Positions 1 to 7,521 of a stretch of DNA of 64,000 bases are shown here, one piece after another. Location: contig NZ_AVPK01000004.1 in the NCBI RefSeq assembly GCF_000768685.1, positions 277,591 to 341,590 on the forward strand, given 5' to 3'. The stretch comes from Knoellia subterranea KCTC 19937 (GTDB lineage: Bacteria > Actinomycetota > Actinomycetes > Actinomycetales > Dermatophilaceae). The notes beneath the pieces were generated by a model that searched no databases, was not told the origin of the DNA, and worked only from the letters and a program-made list of their open reading frames with translations. The translations under genes and the position numbers were made by a program. Within the stretch, counting starts at the first letter, position 1, and each line of letters starts with the position of its first letter.

Positions 1-97
1 TCGCCTCGACGGTGTCGTCGTAGGGGGCGGTCTCCAGCACCCAGTGCCCGCGCCACCGCGCGACGTGCCGGTCTGTGCTGTCCTCGGGCTGGGCCAT
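1..97 (-). CDS. MarR-like transcriptional regulator, N-terminal fragment (cut by window edge)
   Basis: Only the first 32 codons lie in the window. They begin at an ATG (complement of 95-97) and include RHVARWRGHWVLET followed by an acidic stretch ending DDTVEA. This start resembles the N-terminus of actinobacterial MarR-type repressors, but no helix-turn-helix is visible, so the family call is tentative. It is divergent from the MFS exporter at 147, with a short intergenic dyad between them, the usual layout of a MarR repressor controlling an efflux gene. Confidence 0.45.
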   Translation of the reverse strand, partial: MAQPEDSTDRHVARWRGHWVLETAPYDDTVEA

Positions 98-129
98 GGG
101 AGGAGCGTAGCAACTTCGGTGGTGAATAA

Positions 130-141
130 TTCGCTGGCGAA
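130..141. promoter_or_regulatory. Candidate operator between MarR-like gene and MFS gene
   Basis: Perfect inverted repeat TTCGC-TG-GCGAA, only 5 bases before the MFS ATG at 147. It sits in the 49-bp gap between two divergent genes, so a bound dimer could block both. There is no good Shine-Dalgarno before 147, so the MFS mRNA may be leaderless. Operator function is inferred from position and symmetry. Confidence 0.5.
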
Positions 142-146
142 GTAAT

Positions 147-1439
147 ATGGCGCCCGTGACCGATCTCGCCACCCGACGACCAGCCCTTCGCGCGGTGCTG
201 GGTCATCCGGCTTACCGCTACCTCGTCGCTGGCACCACGGTGACGGCGCTCGGCAACGCCATCACGCCGGTGGCGCTCGCGTTTGCGGTGCTCGAGCTCG
301 GCGGGAGCGCCACGGAGTTGGGGCTCGTTGTGGCGATCTTTGCCGCGGCGGAGGTCGTGACGATCATGTTCGGCGGCGTGCTCGGCGACCGAGTCTCGCG
401 CCGGCTGATGATGCGGGGATCTGCGACCGCGACTGCCGTGACGCAGACGGTCATGGCAGTGAGCCTCATCGGCGGCTGGGCGACGATCCCGATGATCGCG
501 GCCATCGGGATGCTCAACGGCTGCCTCGGGGCCCTGAGCGGCCCTTCTTCCCAGGCGATGACCCGCCAGACAGTTCCCGCCGCTGAGTTGGCGGACGCCG
601 TGGCGCTCCGACGACTGAGTTCCCAGACCGCCCAGGTGCTGGGCTTCGCCGTGGCCGGCATGCTGGTCGCTGCCTTCGGGCCGGGGTGGGCCATCGGGGT
701 CGATGCACTCACCTTCGCCGTGGCAGCGCTGTGCTTTGGCCGCATCGACGTGTCGGGGGCGGTGCGCGCCGGGGCCGACGATGCCTCGGACGAAGGATCT
801 GGCGCTGCTGCCGAAGGGGCAGCCGCGCGCCGCTCGATGTTCGGCGACCTGCGCGAGGGTGCGAGGGAGGTGCTGCGGCACACCTGGTTGTGGCTCCTCA
901 TCGGGCAGGCCCTGCTCTACCACCTCTTCTACGGCGGGGTGCAGGGCGTGCTCGGGCCGGTCGTGGTGAAGGACCGCTGGACCGAGGCTGCGTGGGGCTG
1001 GGCGCTCGCCGCCCTCATGGCCGGCTTCATTCTCGGCGGGTTGATCTCGCTGCGCTGGCGCCCACGCCGTGGGTTGCTCGTCGGGACGGCGACGCTGTCG
1101 CTGACCGCTGCGTTCCCTCTCGCCATGGCACTCTCCGACAGCCTCGTCGTGCTGCTCGCCGGCGCCGCGCTGCACGGCTTCGGGCTCGAGATCTTCAGCG
1201 TCAACTGGGACCTCTCGATCCAGCAGAACGTGGCCGAGGAGAAGCTCTCTCGTGTCTACGCCTTCGACATGGTCGGGTCGTTCGTGGCGCGCCCTCTCGG
1301 GCTCGTCCTCGCAGGCCCGGTCAGCGCGCTCGTGGGCATGGCGCCCTGGCTCGTCATCGTCGGCTGCGTCATGGGTGGCACTGCCCTGCTGTCCACCCTG
1401 CTTCCGTCCGTGCGACGACTCGAGCGCCGCGCCACCTGA
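147..1439 (+). CDS. MFS transporter (drug-exporter-like)
   Basis: Predicted 430-residue inner-membrane transporter of the major facilitator superfamily. About twelve hydrophobic segments are visible, with an acidic/alanine-rich cytoplasmic loop in the middle (about residues 205-230) between the two six-helix halves. The loop after helix 2 reads GGVLGDRVSRRLMM, matching the MFS motif A pattern. The N-terminus resembles DHA3-type exporters. The substrate cannot be told from sequence. It is divergent from a MarR-like gene with a dyad between them, which suggests ligand-induced efflux. The start has little or no ribosome binding site. Confidence 0.85.
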   Translation: MAPVTDLATRRPALRAVLGHPAYRYLVAGTTVTALGNAITPVALAFAVLELGGSATELGLVVAIFAAAEVVTIMFGGVLGDRVSRRLMMRGSATATAVTQTVMAVSLIGGWATIPMIAAIGMLNGCLGALSGPSSQAMTRQTVPAAELADAVALRRLSSQTAQVLGFAVAGMLVAAFGPGWAIGVDALTFAVAALCFGRIDVSGAVRAGADDASDEGSGAAAEGAAARRSMFGDLREGAREVLRHTWLWLLIGQALLYHLFYGGVQGVLGPVVVKDRWTEAAWGWALAALMAGFILGGLISLRWRPRRGLLVGTATLSLTAAFPLAMALSDSLVVLLAGAALHGFGLEIFSVNWDLSIQQNVAEEKLSRVYAFDMVGSFVARPLGLVLAGPVSALVGMAPWLVIVGCVMGGTALLSTLLPSVRRLERRAT

Positions 1440-1470
1440 CGCGGTCCGCCGGCCAGCTGTGGTCGGCGGG

Positions 1471-2550
1471 TCAGACGAGGGTGAGGGTGAGCAAGGCTGC
1501 GCCCACGGCGGCGACGGCGCACGCAAGGCTGCGGACGGCATACGGCCACGCCTTGATGGTGAGTCCTGCGCGCCGGCACCGATCCCGCCAGAGAAGGGTC
1601 GCGAGCGAACCCCAGAGCGTGACGATCGAGCCGGCGTTGACGCCGATGAGGAGTGCCATGAGGCGCTCCGGCGACCCGTCCGAGACGGGTTCAAGAGCCA
1701 CGTAGGCCGGTAGGTTGTTGACCGCGTTCGCGCTGACGGCGCCGGCGGCAGCGACCTGCCACGGGCTGTCGCCCACCAGTGACGCGAGCAGCGGCTCGAG
1801 TCCGTGACGCATGCCGACCTCGACCGCAACGAACAGGACGCACACGATGAACACCATCGGCCACGGCACCTGGATGTCGCGAAGTCGGGGCCGCCACCGC
1901 CAGGCAAGTGTCGCCACGAGCACGACGGCGGCGATCGAGGCGGGGATGGCCGGGGTGATGCCGGAGACGAACGCCGGACCCAGCGCGACGCACGTGATCC
2001 CCGCGACCCAGAGCAGGATCCGGTCGTGCGGGTCCGCCGGCGGATCGGGGGCGTAGCGCGTCATGAGATCGCGCCGGTGGAGGACAAACAGCACGACGAC
2101 TGTCGCGAGGATCGCGGCGAGGGCGGGTCGCCAGGCGAGTGCGATGTATTCGTGCGTGCCGATGCCCATCGCCGAGAACCGGTGCAGCGCAAGGAGATTC
2201 GAGAGATTGGAGACCGGCAGGAGGAGCGAGGCGGTGTTCGCGAGCCAGACCGTGGTCAGGGCGAACGGCATGGCGGGGATGCCGAGTTGACGCGTCATGG
2301 CGATGACGACGGGGGTGAGGAGGACGGCTGTCGTGTCGATGCTCAGGACGATGGTGCAGGCCGTCGCGAGGGCGACGACGAGCAGCCAGAGCAGCCACGT
2401 CCGGTGGCGCCCGGCGTGCGACGTCCAATGGGCCGCGACGTCGAACACCCCGGCCATCTCGGCGATCTCCGCGACCACTGTCATGGCGACGAGGAAGAGC
2501 ATGACCGGGCCGATCCGGGCGGCGAGGTCGAGGAGGTCGTGCCAGGTCAC
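1471..2550 (-). CDS. ArsB/NhaD-type (ion transporter superfamily) permease
   Basis: 359-residue membrane protein starting at GTG. Its two halves each carry the hairpin-type signatures of the ArsB/NhaD/SLC13 superfamily: SIDTTAVLLTPVVIAM and ANTASLLLPVSNLSN in the first half, SANAVNNLPAYVAL in the second. The family moves anions or exchanges ions at the inner membrane; the substrate is not readable here. The GTG start overlaps the lhgO stop in a GTGA sequence (2547-2550), so the two are translationally coupled. Coupling to an L-2-hydroxyglutarate oxidase makes an organic-acid substrate a reasonable guess, no more. A much longer open frame runs upstream but lies inside lhgO and is a shadow. Confidence 0.8.
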   Translation of the reverse strand: MTWHDLLDLAARIGPVMLFLVAMTVVAEIAEMAGVFDVAAHWTSHAGRHRTWLLWLLVVALATACTIVLSIDTTAVLLTPVVIAMTRQLGIPAMPFALTTVWLANTASLLLPVSNLSNLLALHRFSAMGIGTHEYIALAWRPALAAILATVVVLFVLHRRDLMTRYAPDPPADPHDRILLWVAGITCVALGPAFVSGITPAIPASIAAVVLVATLAWRWRPRLRDIQVPWPMVFIVCVLFVAVEVGMRHGLEPLLASLVGDSPWQVAAAGAVSANAVNNLPAYVALEPVSDGSPERLMALLIGVNAGSIVTLWGSLATLLWRDRCRRAGLTIKAWPYAVRSLACAVAAVGAALLTLTLV

Positions 2551-3758
2551 GCCGCCACCCCCGCGAGGTCGGCGACGTGGGCCGCGATCGGGAAGGCGGA
2601 CGTGGCCGCCGGAGAGGGTGCGTTGCAGACGTGGACGGTGCGGTCCGTGCGCCGGATGAGGAAGTCGTGGACGAGGGTGCCGTCCCGCAGGACCGCCTGA
2701 GCCCGTATGCCGGCCGGTTCCGGAAGGAGGTCGTCGACGGTGAGCTCGGGGCAGTAACGCCGGATGAGCTCGAGATACGTGCGGCGGGACAACGAGCTGT
2801 GCTGCTCGGACAGCCCTGTGCGCCAATGGTTCTGGGCCACACGCCAGGTGCCGGGGAAGCGGGTGAGGTCGGCGAGGTCGCGCAGGCTGACCGAGCCCTT
2901 GCGGTAGCCCTCCCGGCTCAGGCCGAGGACGGCGTTCGGCCCGACGGTGATGCCTCCGTCGATCATTCGGGTGAGGTGCACGCCGAGGAAGGGCAGGTCC
3001 GGGTCGGGGACGGGGTAGATGAGCGTGTCGATGAGGTCGTTGCGGCTGGCCGGGAGCCGGAAGTACTCGCCGCGGAACGGCACGATCCGGAACGCATCCG
3101 CGCCGTGGTTGAGCCCAGACATCGCGGCCAATCGGTCGGCCTGAAGTCCCGCGCACACGATGACGAGCCGGGCCGATTCGGCTGTCTCCCAACCGTTCTG
3201 GCTCACCGTGACGGTGACTTTTCCGGCCAGCTCGTCGAGTCTGGTCACGGCCGTGGAGGTGCGCACCTCGCCACCGGAAGCCGAGACCGCGGAGGCGAGC
3301 GACCGGCATACCGAGACGTAGTCGGTGATGCCCGTTGCGTGGACATGGAGCGCCGCGAGCCCGGTGACGTGAGGCTCGCGTTCACGCAGATCGGCACCGG
3401 ACAGTGGAGTCACGGCGAGGCCGTTGGCGCGGGCGCGCTCCGTGAGGGCCTCGAGTCGGGTCACCTCGATCGGGGAGGTGGCGACGACGAGCTTTCCGGT
3501 GTCGGAGAACGGAATTGAGTGCTCGCGACAGAACTCGCGCGTCCGCGCGGCGCCTTCGGTGCAGAAGCGCGCCTTGAGGCTGCCCGGCGCGTAGTAGACG
3601 CCGGCGTGGATGACTCCACTGTTGTGGCCGGTCTGGTGCTGCGCGACCTCGGCCTCCTTCTCGACGACGAGGAGGTCAGCGCCCGGTCGCCTGCGCAGGA
3701 TCTCGTATGCCGTGGCGAGACCGACAATCCCGCCTCCGACGACGATGACGTCACGCAT
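2547..3758 (-). CDS. lhgO: L-2-hydroxyglutarate oxidase (FAD-dependent)
   Basis: 403-residue FAD oxidoreductase of the DAO family. The N-terminus carries the dinucleotide-binding motif VIVVGGGIVGLATAYEI, then HNSGVIHAGVYYAPGSLKA, a hallmark of LhgO. The family oxidises L-2-hydroxyglutarate to 2-oxoglutarate and passes electrons to the membrane quinone pool. The start was placed at ATG 3758 because the flavin-binding strand begins right there; an upstream extension would run into the MerR gene. It overlaps the MerR stop by 8 bases and the permease start by 4, so MerR-LhgO-permease looks like one transcript. Confidence 0.87.
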   Translation of the reverse strand: MRDVIVVGGGIVGLATAYEILRRRPGADLLVVEKEAEVAQHQTGHNSGVIHAGVYYAPGSLKARFCTEGAARTREFCREHSIPFSDTGKLVVATSPIEVTRLEALTERARANGLAVTPLSGADLREREPHVTGLAALHVHATGITDYVSVCRSLASAVSASGGEVRTSTAVTRLDELAGKVTVTVSQNGWETAESARLVIVCAGLQADRLAAMSGLNHGADAFRIVPFRGEYFRLPASRNDLIDTLIYPVPDPDLPFLGVHLTRMIDGGITVGPNAVLGLSREGYRKGSVSLRDLADLTRFPGTWRVAQNHWRTGLSEQHSSLSRRTYLELIRRYCPELTVDDLLPEPAGIRAQAVLRDGTLVHDFLIRRTDRTVHVCNAPSPAATSAFPIAAHVADLAGVAA

Positions 3759-4188
3759 GTGCGGTGAGGCCCGGTTGGCGGCGACCCTCGACGAGGTCCT
3801 CGACAGCGGCGGCGAATCGTGGGCACGCGGTGATGTCGTGGGCGCGGCAGCGCAGGGCATGCTCGGTCATCTCACGTGAGCGCTCGAGGGCGACGCGGCG
3901 CTCCTCGAGGTCGCGCAGGTGCGCCTCGAGGACCTCGTGCCGGTCCTTGGCCCCCGCGTCGAGGAGGACGTGGATCTGCTCGAGCGTCATGCCGGCGAGC
4001 TTGTTGCGCTGGATGACGGCGACGCGGACGAGGTCGTCGTGGCCGTAGCGCCGGTAGCCCGAGGCGTCGCGCCGCGGTGTGAGCAGGCCGATGTCCTCCC
4101 AGTGGCGGAGCACGTGGGTGGGCAGGTCGAAGCGTCCGGCGAGGTCGCTGATGGACCAGTTCTCGGCGCGTTCGGTGTCGTCGGACAT
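3751..4188 (-). CDS. MerR-family transcriptional regulator
   Basis: 145 residues. The N-terminal winged helix reads WSISDLAGRFDLPTHVLRHW followed by DIGLLTPRRDASGYRRYG, the standard MerR recognition region, then a long dimerisation helix and a C-terminal stretch with two cysteines (RCRAHDITACPRF) that could sense redox or a metal. The start at 4188 has a strong ribosome site, AAGGAGG. A CCTTCAGG-N4-CCTGAAGG dyad lies just upstream and overlaps this ribosome site, fitting autoregulation. A nearly identical dyad occurs 3.3 kb away at 7488-7507. First gene of a coupled unit with lhgO. Confidence 0.88.
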   Translation of the reverse strand: MSDDTERAENWSISDLAGRFDLPTHVLRHWEDIGLLTPRRDASGYRRYGHDDLVRVAVIQRNKLAGMTLEQIHVLLDAGAKDRHEVLEAHLRDLEERRVALERSREMTEHALRCRAHDITACPRFAAAVEDLVEGRRQPGLTAHA

Positions 4189-4196
4189 GGTGACCT

Positions 4197-4216
4197 CCTT
4201 CAGGCTCACCTGAAGG
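4197..4216. promoter_or_regulatory. MerR-type operator, copy 1
   Basis: Inverted repeat CCTTCAGG-CTCA-CCTGAAGG with 8-base arms, immediately upstream of the MerR start and touching its ribosome site. It differs from the dyad at 7488-7507 at only two of 20 positions. MerR-family operators are dyads of this size. Binding by the adjacent regulator is inferred. Confidence 0.65.
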
Positions 4217-4350
4217 TACTCCTCGCCCCTGTCGGTCCCGCCAGAGCGTTCGCGCTTGGGGTCAGCTGTGGTCCTTTGCCGCCTCGGGCCAGCGGATCTC
4301 CGTCGCCGGACGTCTCGATCGAGAGGCATGTATGCCGTGTGCCGAGATCG

Positions 4351-4698
4351 CTAGCGCTCGCTCGTCTCGGGATCGAAGCCGCGGTCGCGGTGGTGCTGCT
4401 CATGGCGGAACCACTTGCGCTCGATGGCCTGCTCCACGTCGATGCCCTGCCGATGGGCATAGACCAGACACATGCTGACGACGTCGGCCAGCTCGTCCTC
4501 GGTCGCCCGGCGTTGACTGTCGTTGTCGAGGCCGCGATCGCGACTCTGGCCTGACGAGTTCAAGTGCGCCTGGACGAGTTCGCCCACTTCCTCGGTGAGC
4601 TTCAGCAGGAGCCACTCATCCGTGCGCGCGACGTCGTGCAGGTCGGCATATCCCGCTGAGATGTATTCGACCCGCCGCGTCAGTTCCCCCAAGTCCAT
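4351..4698 (-). CDS. MazG-like nucleotide pyrophosphohydrolase
   Basis: 115-residue all-alpha NTP pyrophosphohydrolase-like protein. The metal-binding signature of the MazG/HisE superfamily is visible as KLTEEVGELVQAH and, about 30 residues later, ATEDELADVVSMCL. Small members of this family hydrolyse (d)NTPs or modified nucleotides to monophosphates. The start ATG 4698 is chosen where similarity begins; the frame stays open upstream. It is divergent from dinB, so the pair could both serve nucleotide-pool or damage tolerance, although no LexA box was seen between them. Confidence 0.8.
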   Translation of the reverse strand: MDLGELTRRVEYISAGYADLHDVARTDEWLLLKLTEEVGELVQAHLNSSGQSRDRGLDNDSQRRATEDELADVVSMCLVYAHRQGIDVEQAIERKWFRHEQHHRDRGFDPETSER

Positions 4699-4771
4699 GC
4701 TCGCCACGCTACGCGTGGGTGCTGACGTCGCCGTGGCCCGCGCTGTCCCAGGTGCACGGCAGACTGGGCCC

Positions 4772-5878
4772 ATGGCGCGCTGGGTGCTCCACGTCGACCT
4801 CGACCAGTTCATCGCGGCCGTCGAGATCCTGCGTCGGCCGGAGCTCGCGGGCCTGCCCGTCGTCGTCGGCGGGCGGGGCGACCCGACGGAGCGGGCGGTC
4901 GTGTCGACGGCGTCCTATGAGGCGCGCGAGTTCGGTGTCCGCTCGGGCATGCCTCTCAAGACGGCGGTGCGCAAGATCCCCGATGCGGTGTTCCTACCCG
5001 TCGACGGTCCCGCTTATGACGCGGCGTCGGCGGTCGTCATGGAGGCGCTCCGGGCCCACGAGGGTGCGGTCGTCCAGGTGCTCGGGTGGGACGAGGCGTT
5101 CGTCGGCATCGAGACGCCCGGTGACGACGTCGCGGAGGCCGTCGCGCACGCCGAGGCAATCCGGGCCGAGGTGCTCGAGGCGTCGCAGTTGCACTGCTCG
5201 GTCGGGGTCGGCGACACGACCGTGCGCGCCAAGATCGCCACCGACTTCGGCAAGCCGCGCGGGGTCTTCGTCCTCACCCGTGACAACTGGTTCGAGGTCA
5301 TGGGCGAGCGGCCGACGACGGCGCTCTGGGGCGTGGGCAACCGGATCGCTGCGCGGCTCGCGTCCCACGGCTACGACACCGTGCAGCAGCTCGCCGACGC
5401 CTCCGACGACGTGCTCACGGCGGAGTTCGGGCCGCGGATGGGGCCGCACTACGGCCGGCTCGGGCGAGGCCTCGGCGTCACCGTCATCGACGACACCCCG
5501 TGGGTCGCGCGGGCGCACGGACGTGAGACGACCTATCAGTCCAACCTCACCGACCCCGACGAGGTCGCCGCCGCCATCACGAACCTCGCCGAGCAGGTCG
5601 TCGAGGACATCCGCCGTGAGGATCGGGCGTGTGCCCGCGTGCACCTCAAGGTGCGGTTCGCGCCGTTCTTCACGACGACCCGCATCCGCAAGCTCGCGGA
5701 GCCCACGTACGACCCGAAGGTCATCGCGGCGACGGCACTCGACCTCCTGCGCGGGCTCGGGGACGACCGGCCGATCCGACTCCTCGGCGTGCGAGCCGAG
5801 ATGGTCGAGCCCGAGGGTGGCTACGAGCCGCCGCGCACCACCGGTCGTGGCGGCCCCGCCGCGGCCGACCCGACCTGA
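4772..5878 (+). CDS. dinB: DNA polymerase IV, DinB2-like (Y family)
   Basis: 368-residue translesion polymerase. The palm begins WVLHVDLDQFIAAVE with the first catalytic aspartates, followed by ASYEAREFGVRSGMP (fingers) and GWDEAFVGIE with the second acidic pair. The helix-hairpin-helix region starts near LWGVGNRIAARLAS. The protein ends shortly after the little-finger domain in a glycine/proline tail without a recognisable sliding-clamp motif, which matches mycobacterial DinB2 rather than DinB1. Activity as an error-prone polymerase is from family knowledge. ATG 4772 was chosen as the codon just before the conserved palm. Confidence 0.92.
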   Translation: MARWVLHVDLDQFIAAVEILRRPELAGLPVVVGGRGDPTERAVVSTASYEAREFGVRSGMPLKTAVRKIPDAVFLPVDGPAYDAASAVVMEALRAHEGAVVQVLGWDEAFVGIETPGDDVAEAVAHAEAIRAEVLEASQLHCSVGVGDTTVRAKIATDFGKPRGVFVLTRDNWFEVMGERPTTALWGVGNRIAARLASHGYDTVQQLADASDDVLTAEFGPRMGPHYGRLGRGLGVTVIDDTPWVARAHGRETTYQSNLTDPDEVAAAITNLAEQVVEDIRREDRACARVHLKVRFAPFFTTTRIRKLAEPTYDPKVIAATALDLLRGLGDDRPIRLLGVRAEMVEPEGGYEPPRTTGRGGPAAADPT

Positions 5879-5894
5879 CCCGCCCCTGCCGGGC

Positions 5895-5971
5895 TCGACT
5901 TATTGCCCGATTGGGCGCGTCCGTGGGCGGGTTCCGCGTCCGCGTAGCCGCCCAGTGGGGCAATAAGTCGA
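5895..5971. repeat. Inverted repeat with TCGACTTATTGCCC arms
   Basis: 14-base arms (5895-5908 and 5958-5971) match perfectly around a 49-base spacer that itself contains further short complementary stretches. It follows the dinB stop by 16 bases in a convergent gap and could end transcription, though no T-run follows. The arm is closely related to that of the inverted repeat at 26147-26221. Confidence 0.7.
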
Positions 5972-5993
5972 AGGCTTGTCCAAACCGCGTGCC

Positions 5994-6087
5994 CTGCACA
6001 AAGCGGTTCGCGAACCACGGACTCACTCGATGACCGGATCGATCCGGTCATCGAACAACGTGGTGGTTCGCGAACCAGATTGTGCAG
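5994..6087. repeat. Nested 94-bp two-fold symmetric palindrome
   Basis: Two 47-base arms meet with no loop at 6040/6041. The innermost 28 bases (6027-6054, half-site TCGATGACCGGATC) form a perfect palindrome. Further out each arm has GGTTCGCGAACCAC, itself a palindrome, and at the ends CTGCACAA; the 8-base and 3-base spacers between these blocks are not conserved. Conserved blocks with diverged spacers suggest protein-binding half-sites or a small mobile element, not a simple terminator. Function unknown. Confidence 0.7.
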
Positions 6088-6119
6088 CCCTCAGCCCTCA
6101 GCCCTCAGCCCTCAGCCCT
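6085..6119. repeat. Five tandem copies of CAGCCCT
   Basis: Five exact 7-base units directly follow the large palindrome in the gap between dinB and the convergent MFS gene. Seen directly. Copy number may vary between strains; no function is apparent. Confidence 0.85.
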
Positions 6120-6140
6120 CGACATGCCTTCAGGGCGACC

Positions 6141-7415
6141 TCAGACAGCTGGAGCCGCATCGACGGGAGTGACATCGACCGGCGCACGGTGCCGCTCGAG
6201 GTGTCGCTCCGCCGCCCGAGCTGCCGGGTGCGAGAGGACTGCAGCGGTCACAGCGATCACCGCAATGACCGCCCAACCCGCAGGACCCCAGCTCAGCGCC
6301 AGGAACGTGTAGAGCGCCGGGAAGATGATCGGCTCGATCTGGTACCCGAGCGACCACACGCCCTGGTAGTCGCCGAGACGCAGCGGGTCGGACAGTTCCG
6401 ACGTGAAGCCCCAGTCGGAGGCCGACTGCCACAGCTCGGCGCCGGTGATGGTGACGTGGCCGATCCAGATGAGGACGACGGACACCCAGCCGACGGTTTC
6501 GTGCGTGAAGCTGATGATCGCGCAGGACAGAACGAACGCCAGTCCCGACAGACGCACGGCCCGCAGCGACCCGTCGACCGTCTCGGCGCCGCGCGAGGCA
6601 CGAACCTGGAGCAGCACGGCGAGAACCGTATTGGTACCGAAGAGCCACGCGAGGAGCGTGCGCGGAGCATCGGTTTGCTCGACCAGCCACAGGGGGACGA
6701 CGACGTTGAGCAGCACCTGATTCGACGTGAGGACGCCGTTGCACATCGACAGCGCGACGAACCCGAAGTTCTTGAGCGCGGCCGGCGTGACGTGCGGCTC
6801 CTCCCCGGTCGCCGCCGGCGTCGAGCGCTGGATCGGCGGGAGGAAGGAGACCATCGCGGCGTTGACGAGGAGCAGTGCAGCTGTGACGAGCGGGATCGCG
6901 ATGATCGCCGCGTGGGTGCCGATGCCGAGGGCGATGCCAGCGGTGCCGGCACCGAGGGTGTAGCCGACGTTGCGCGCTGACCGCTGATAAGCCATGGCCC
7001 GCACCCGCGTCTCGCGCGGGAAGACCTCGATCCGGTAGACGTTGCGCGCGGAGCGGGTCGCGGCCTCGACCGTGGAGAGCAGGGCGAGGAGCAGGACGAA
7101 AGTCACGAAACCGCTCGCTGCCGGCCAGGCGAGGTACAGCAGTGCCTCGACGAGGGAGCCCACCACCCAGAGCGGCTTGGCGCCGACGAGGTCGGTGAGC
7201 CGTCCGAGCGGGATCGACAGGGCGAGCGTGACGGCCGCCGCGACGGACATGCCAAGACCCACCTGCGCACCGGTGAGTCCGACGATCTGGGTGAAGAACA
7301 CCGCCGTGCCCGTGAGGAATGACCCCGTGGCGAAGGCGGACAGAACGCTCTGCAGCGCGAGGTCGCGTTCGAGCTTGGTCGGCGGGACGATCGCGCGCCA
7401 CCACTTCTTCGTCAT
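6141..7415 (-). CDS. MFS transporter
   Basis: 424-residue, about twelve-segment major facilitator protein. The loop after helix 2 reads SIPLGRLTDLVGAKP, an MFS motif A form, and the N-terminal helix sits in VLSAFATGSFLTGTAVF. The start is placed at ATG 7415 because a GGGAGGGG ribosome site lies just upstream; the frame extends 63 bases further but without such a site. Substrate unknown. It is divergent from a flavoprotein gene with the second MerR-type dyad in the gap, so export of a toxic, perhaps redox-active or thiol, compound is a plausible role. Confidence 0.85.
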   Translation of the reverse strand: MTKKWWRAIVPPTKLERDLALQSVLSAFATGSFLTGTAVFFTQIVGLTGAQVGLGMSVAAAVTLALSIPLGRLTDLVGAKPLWVVGSLVEALLYLAWPAASGFVTFVLLLALLSTVEAATRSARNVYRIEVFPRETRVRAMAYQRSARNVGYTLGAGTAGIALGIGTHAAIIAIPLVTAALLLVNAAMVSFLPPIQRSTPAATGEEPHVTPAALKNFGFVALSMCNGVLTSNQVLLNVVVPLWLVEQTDAPRTLLAWLFGTNTVLAVLLQVRASRGAETVDGSLRAVRLSGLAFVLSCAIISFTHETVGWVSVVLIWIGHVTITGAELWQSASDWGFTSELSDPLRLGDYQGVWSLGYQIEPIIFPALYTFLALSWGPAGWAVIAVIAVTAAVLSHPAARAAERHLERHRAPVDVTPVDAAPAV

Positions 7416-7487
7416 CTGGACTACCCCTCCCGAAAGTATCTCGACGTCAAAGTACATGCCGCGCGAAGGGGGTGCCACGGGGATTTG

Positions 7488-7507
7488 CCTTCAGGTTGAC
7501 CTGAAGG
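7488..7507. promoter_or_regulatory. MerR-type operator, copy 2
   Basis: CCTTCAGG-TTGA-CCTGAAGG, 18 of 20 bases identical to the dyad in front of the MerR gene at 4197-4216. It lies 14 bases before the flavoprotein ATG at 7522. A TTGCCT hexamer (7485-7490) and CAACAT (7510-7515) would be -35 and -10 elements with the 19-base spacing typical of MerR-controlled promoters; that places transcription start near the ATG. Regulation is inferred. Confidence 0.65.
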
Positions 7508-7521
7508 TTCAACATCGACTC

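Noticed and set aside
4699..4771. SOS control of dinB
   Set aside because: The gap before dinB has no TCGAAC or GTTCGA half-sites.
6005..6016. GGTTCGCGAACC read as a LexA box
   Set aside because: The half-sites are in the wrong order for TCGAAC-N4-GTTCGA, and there is no promoter or gene start next to it.
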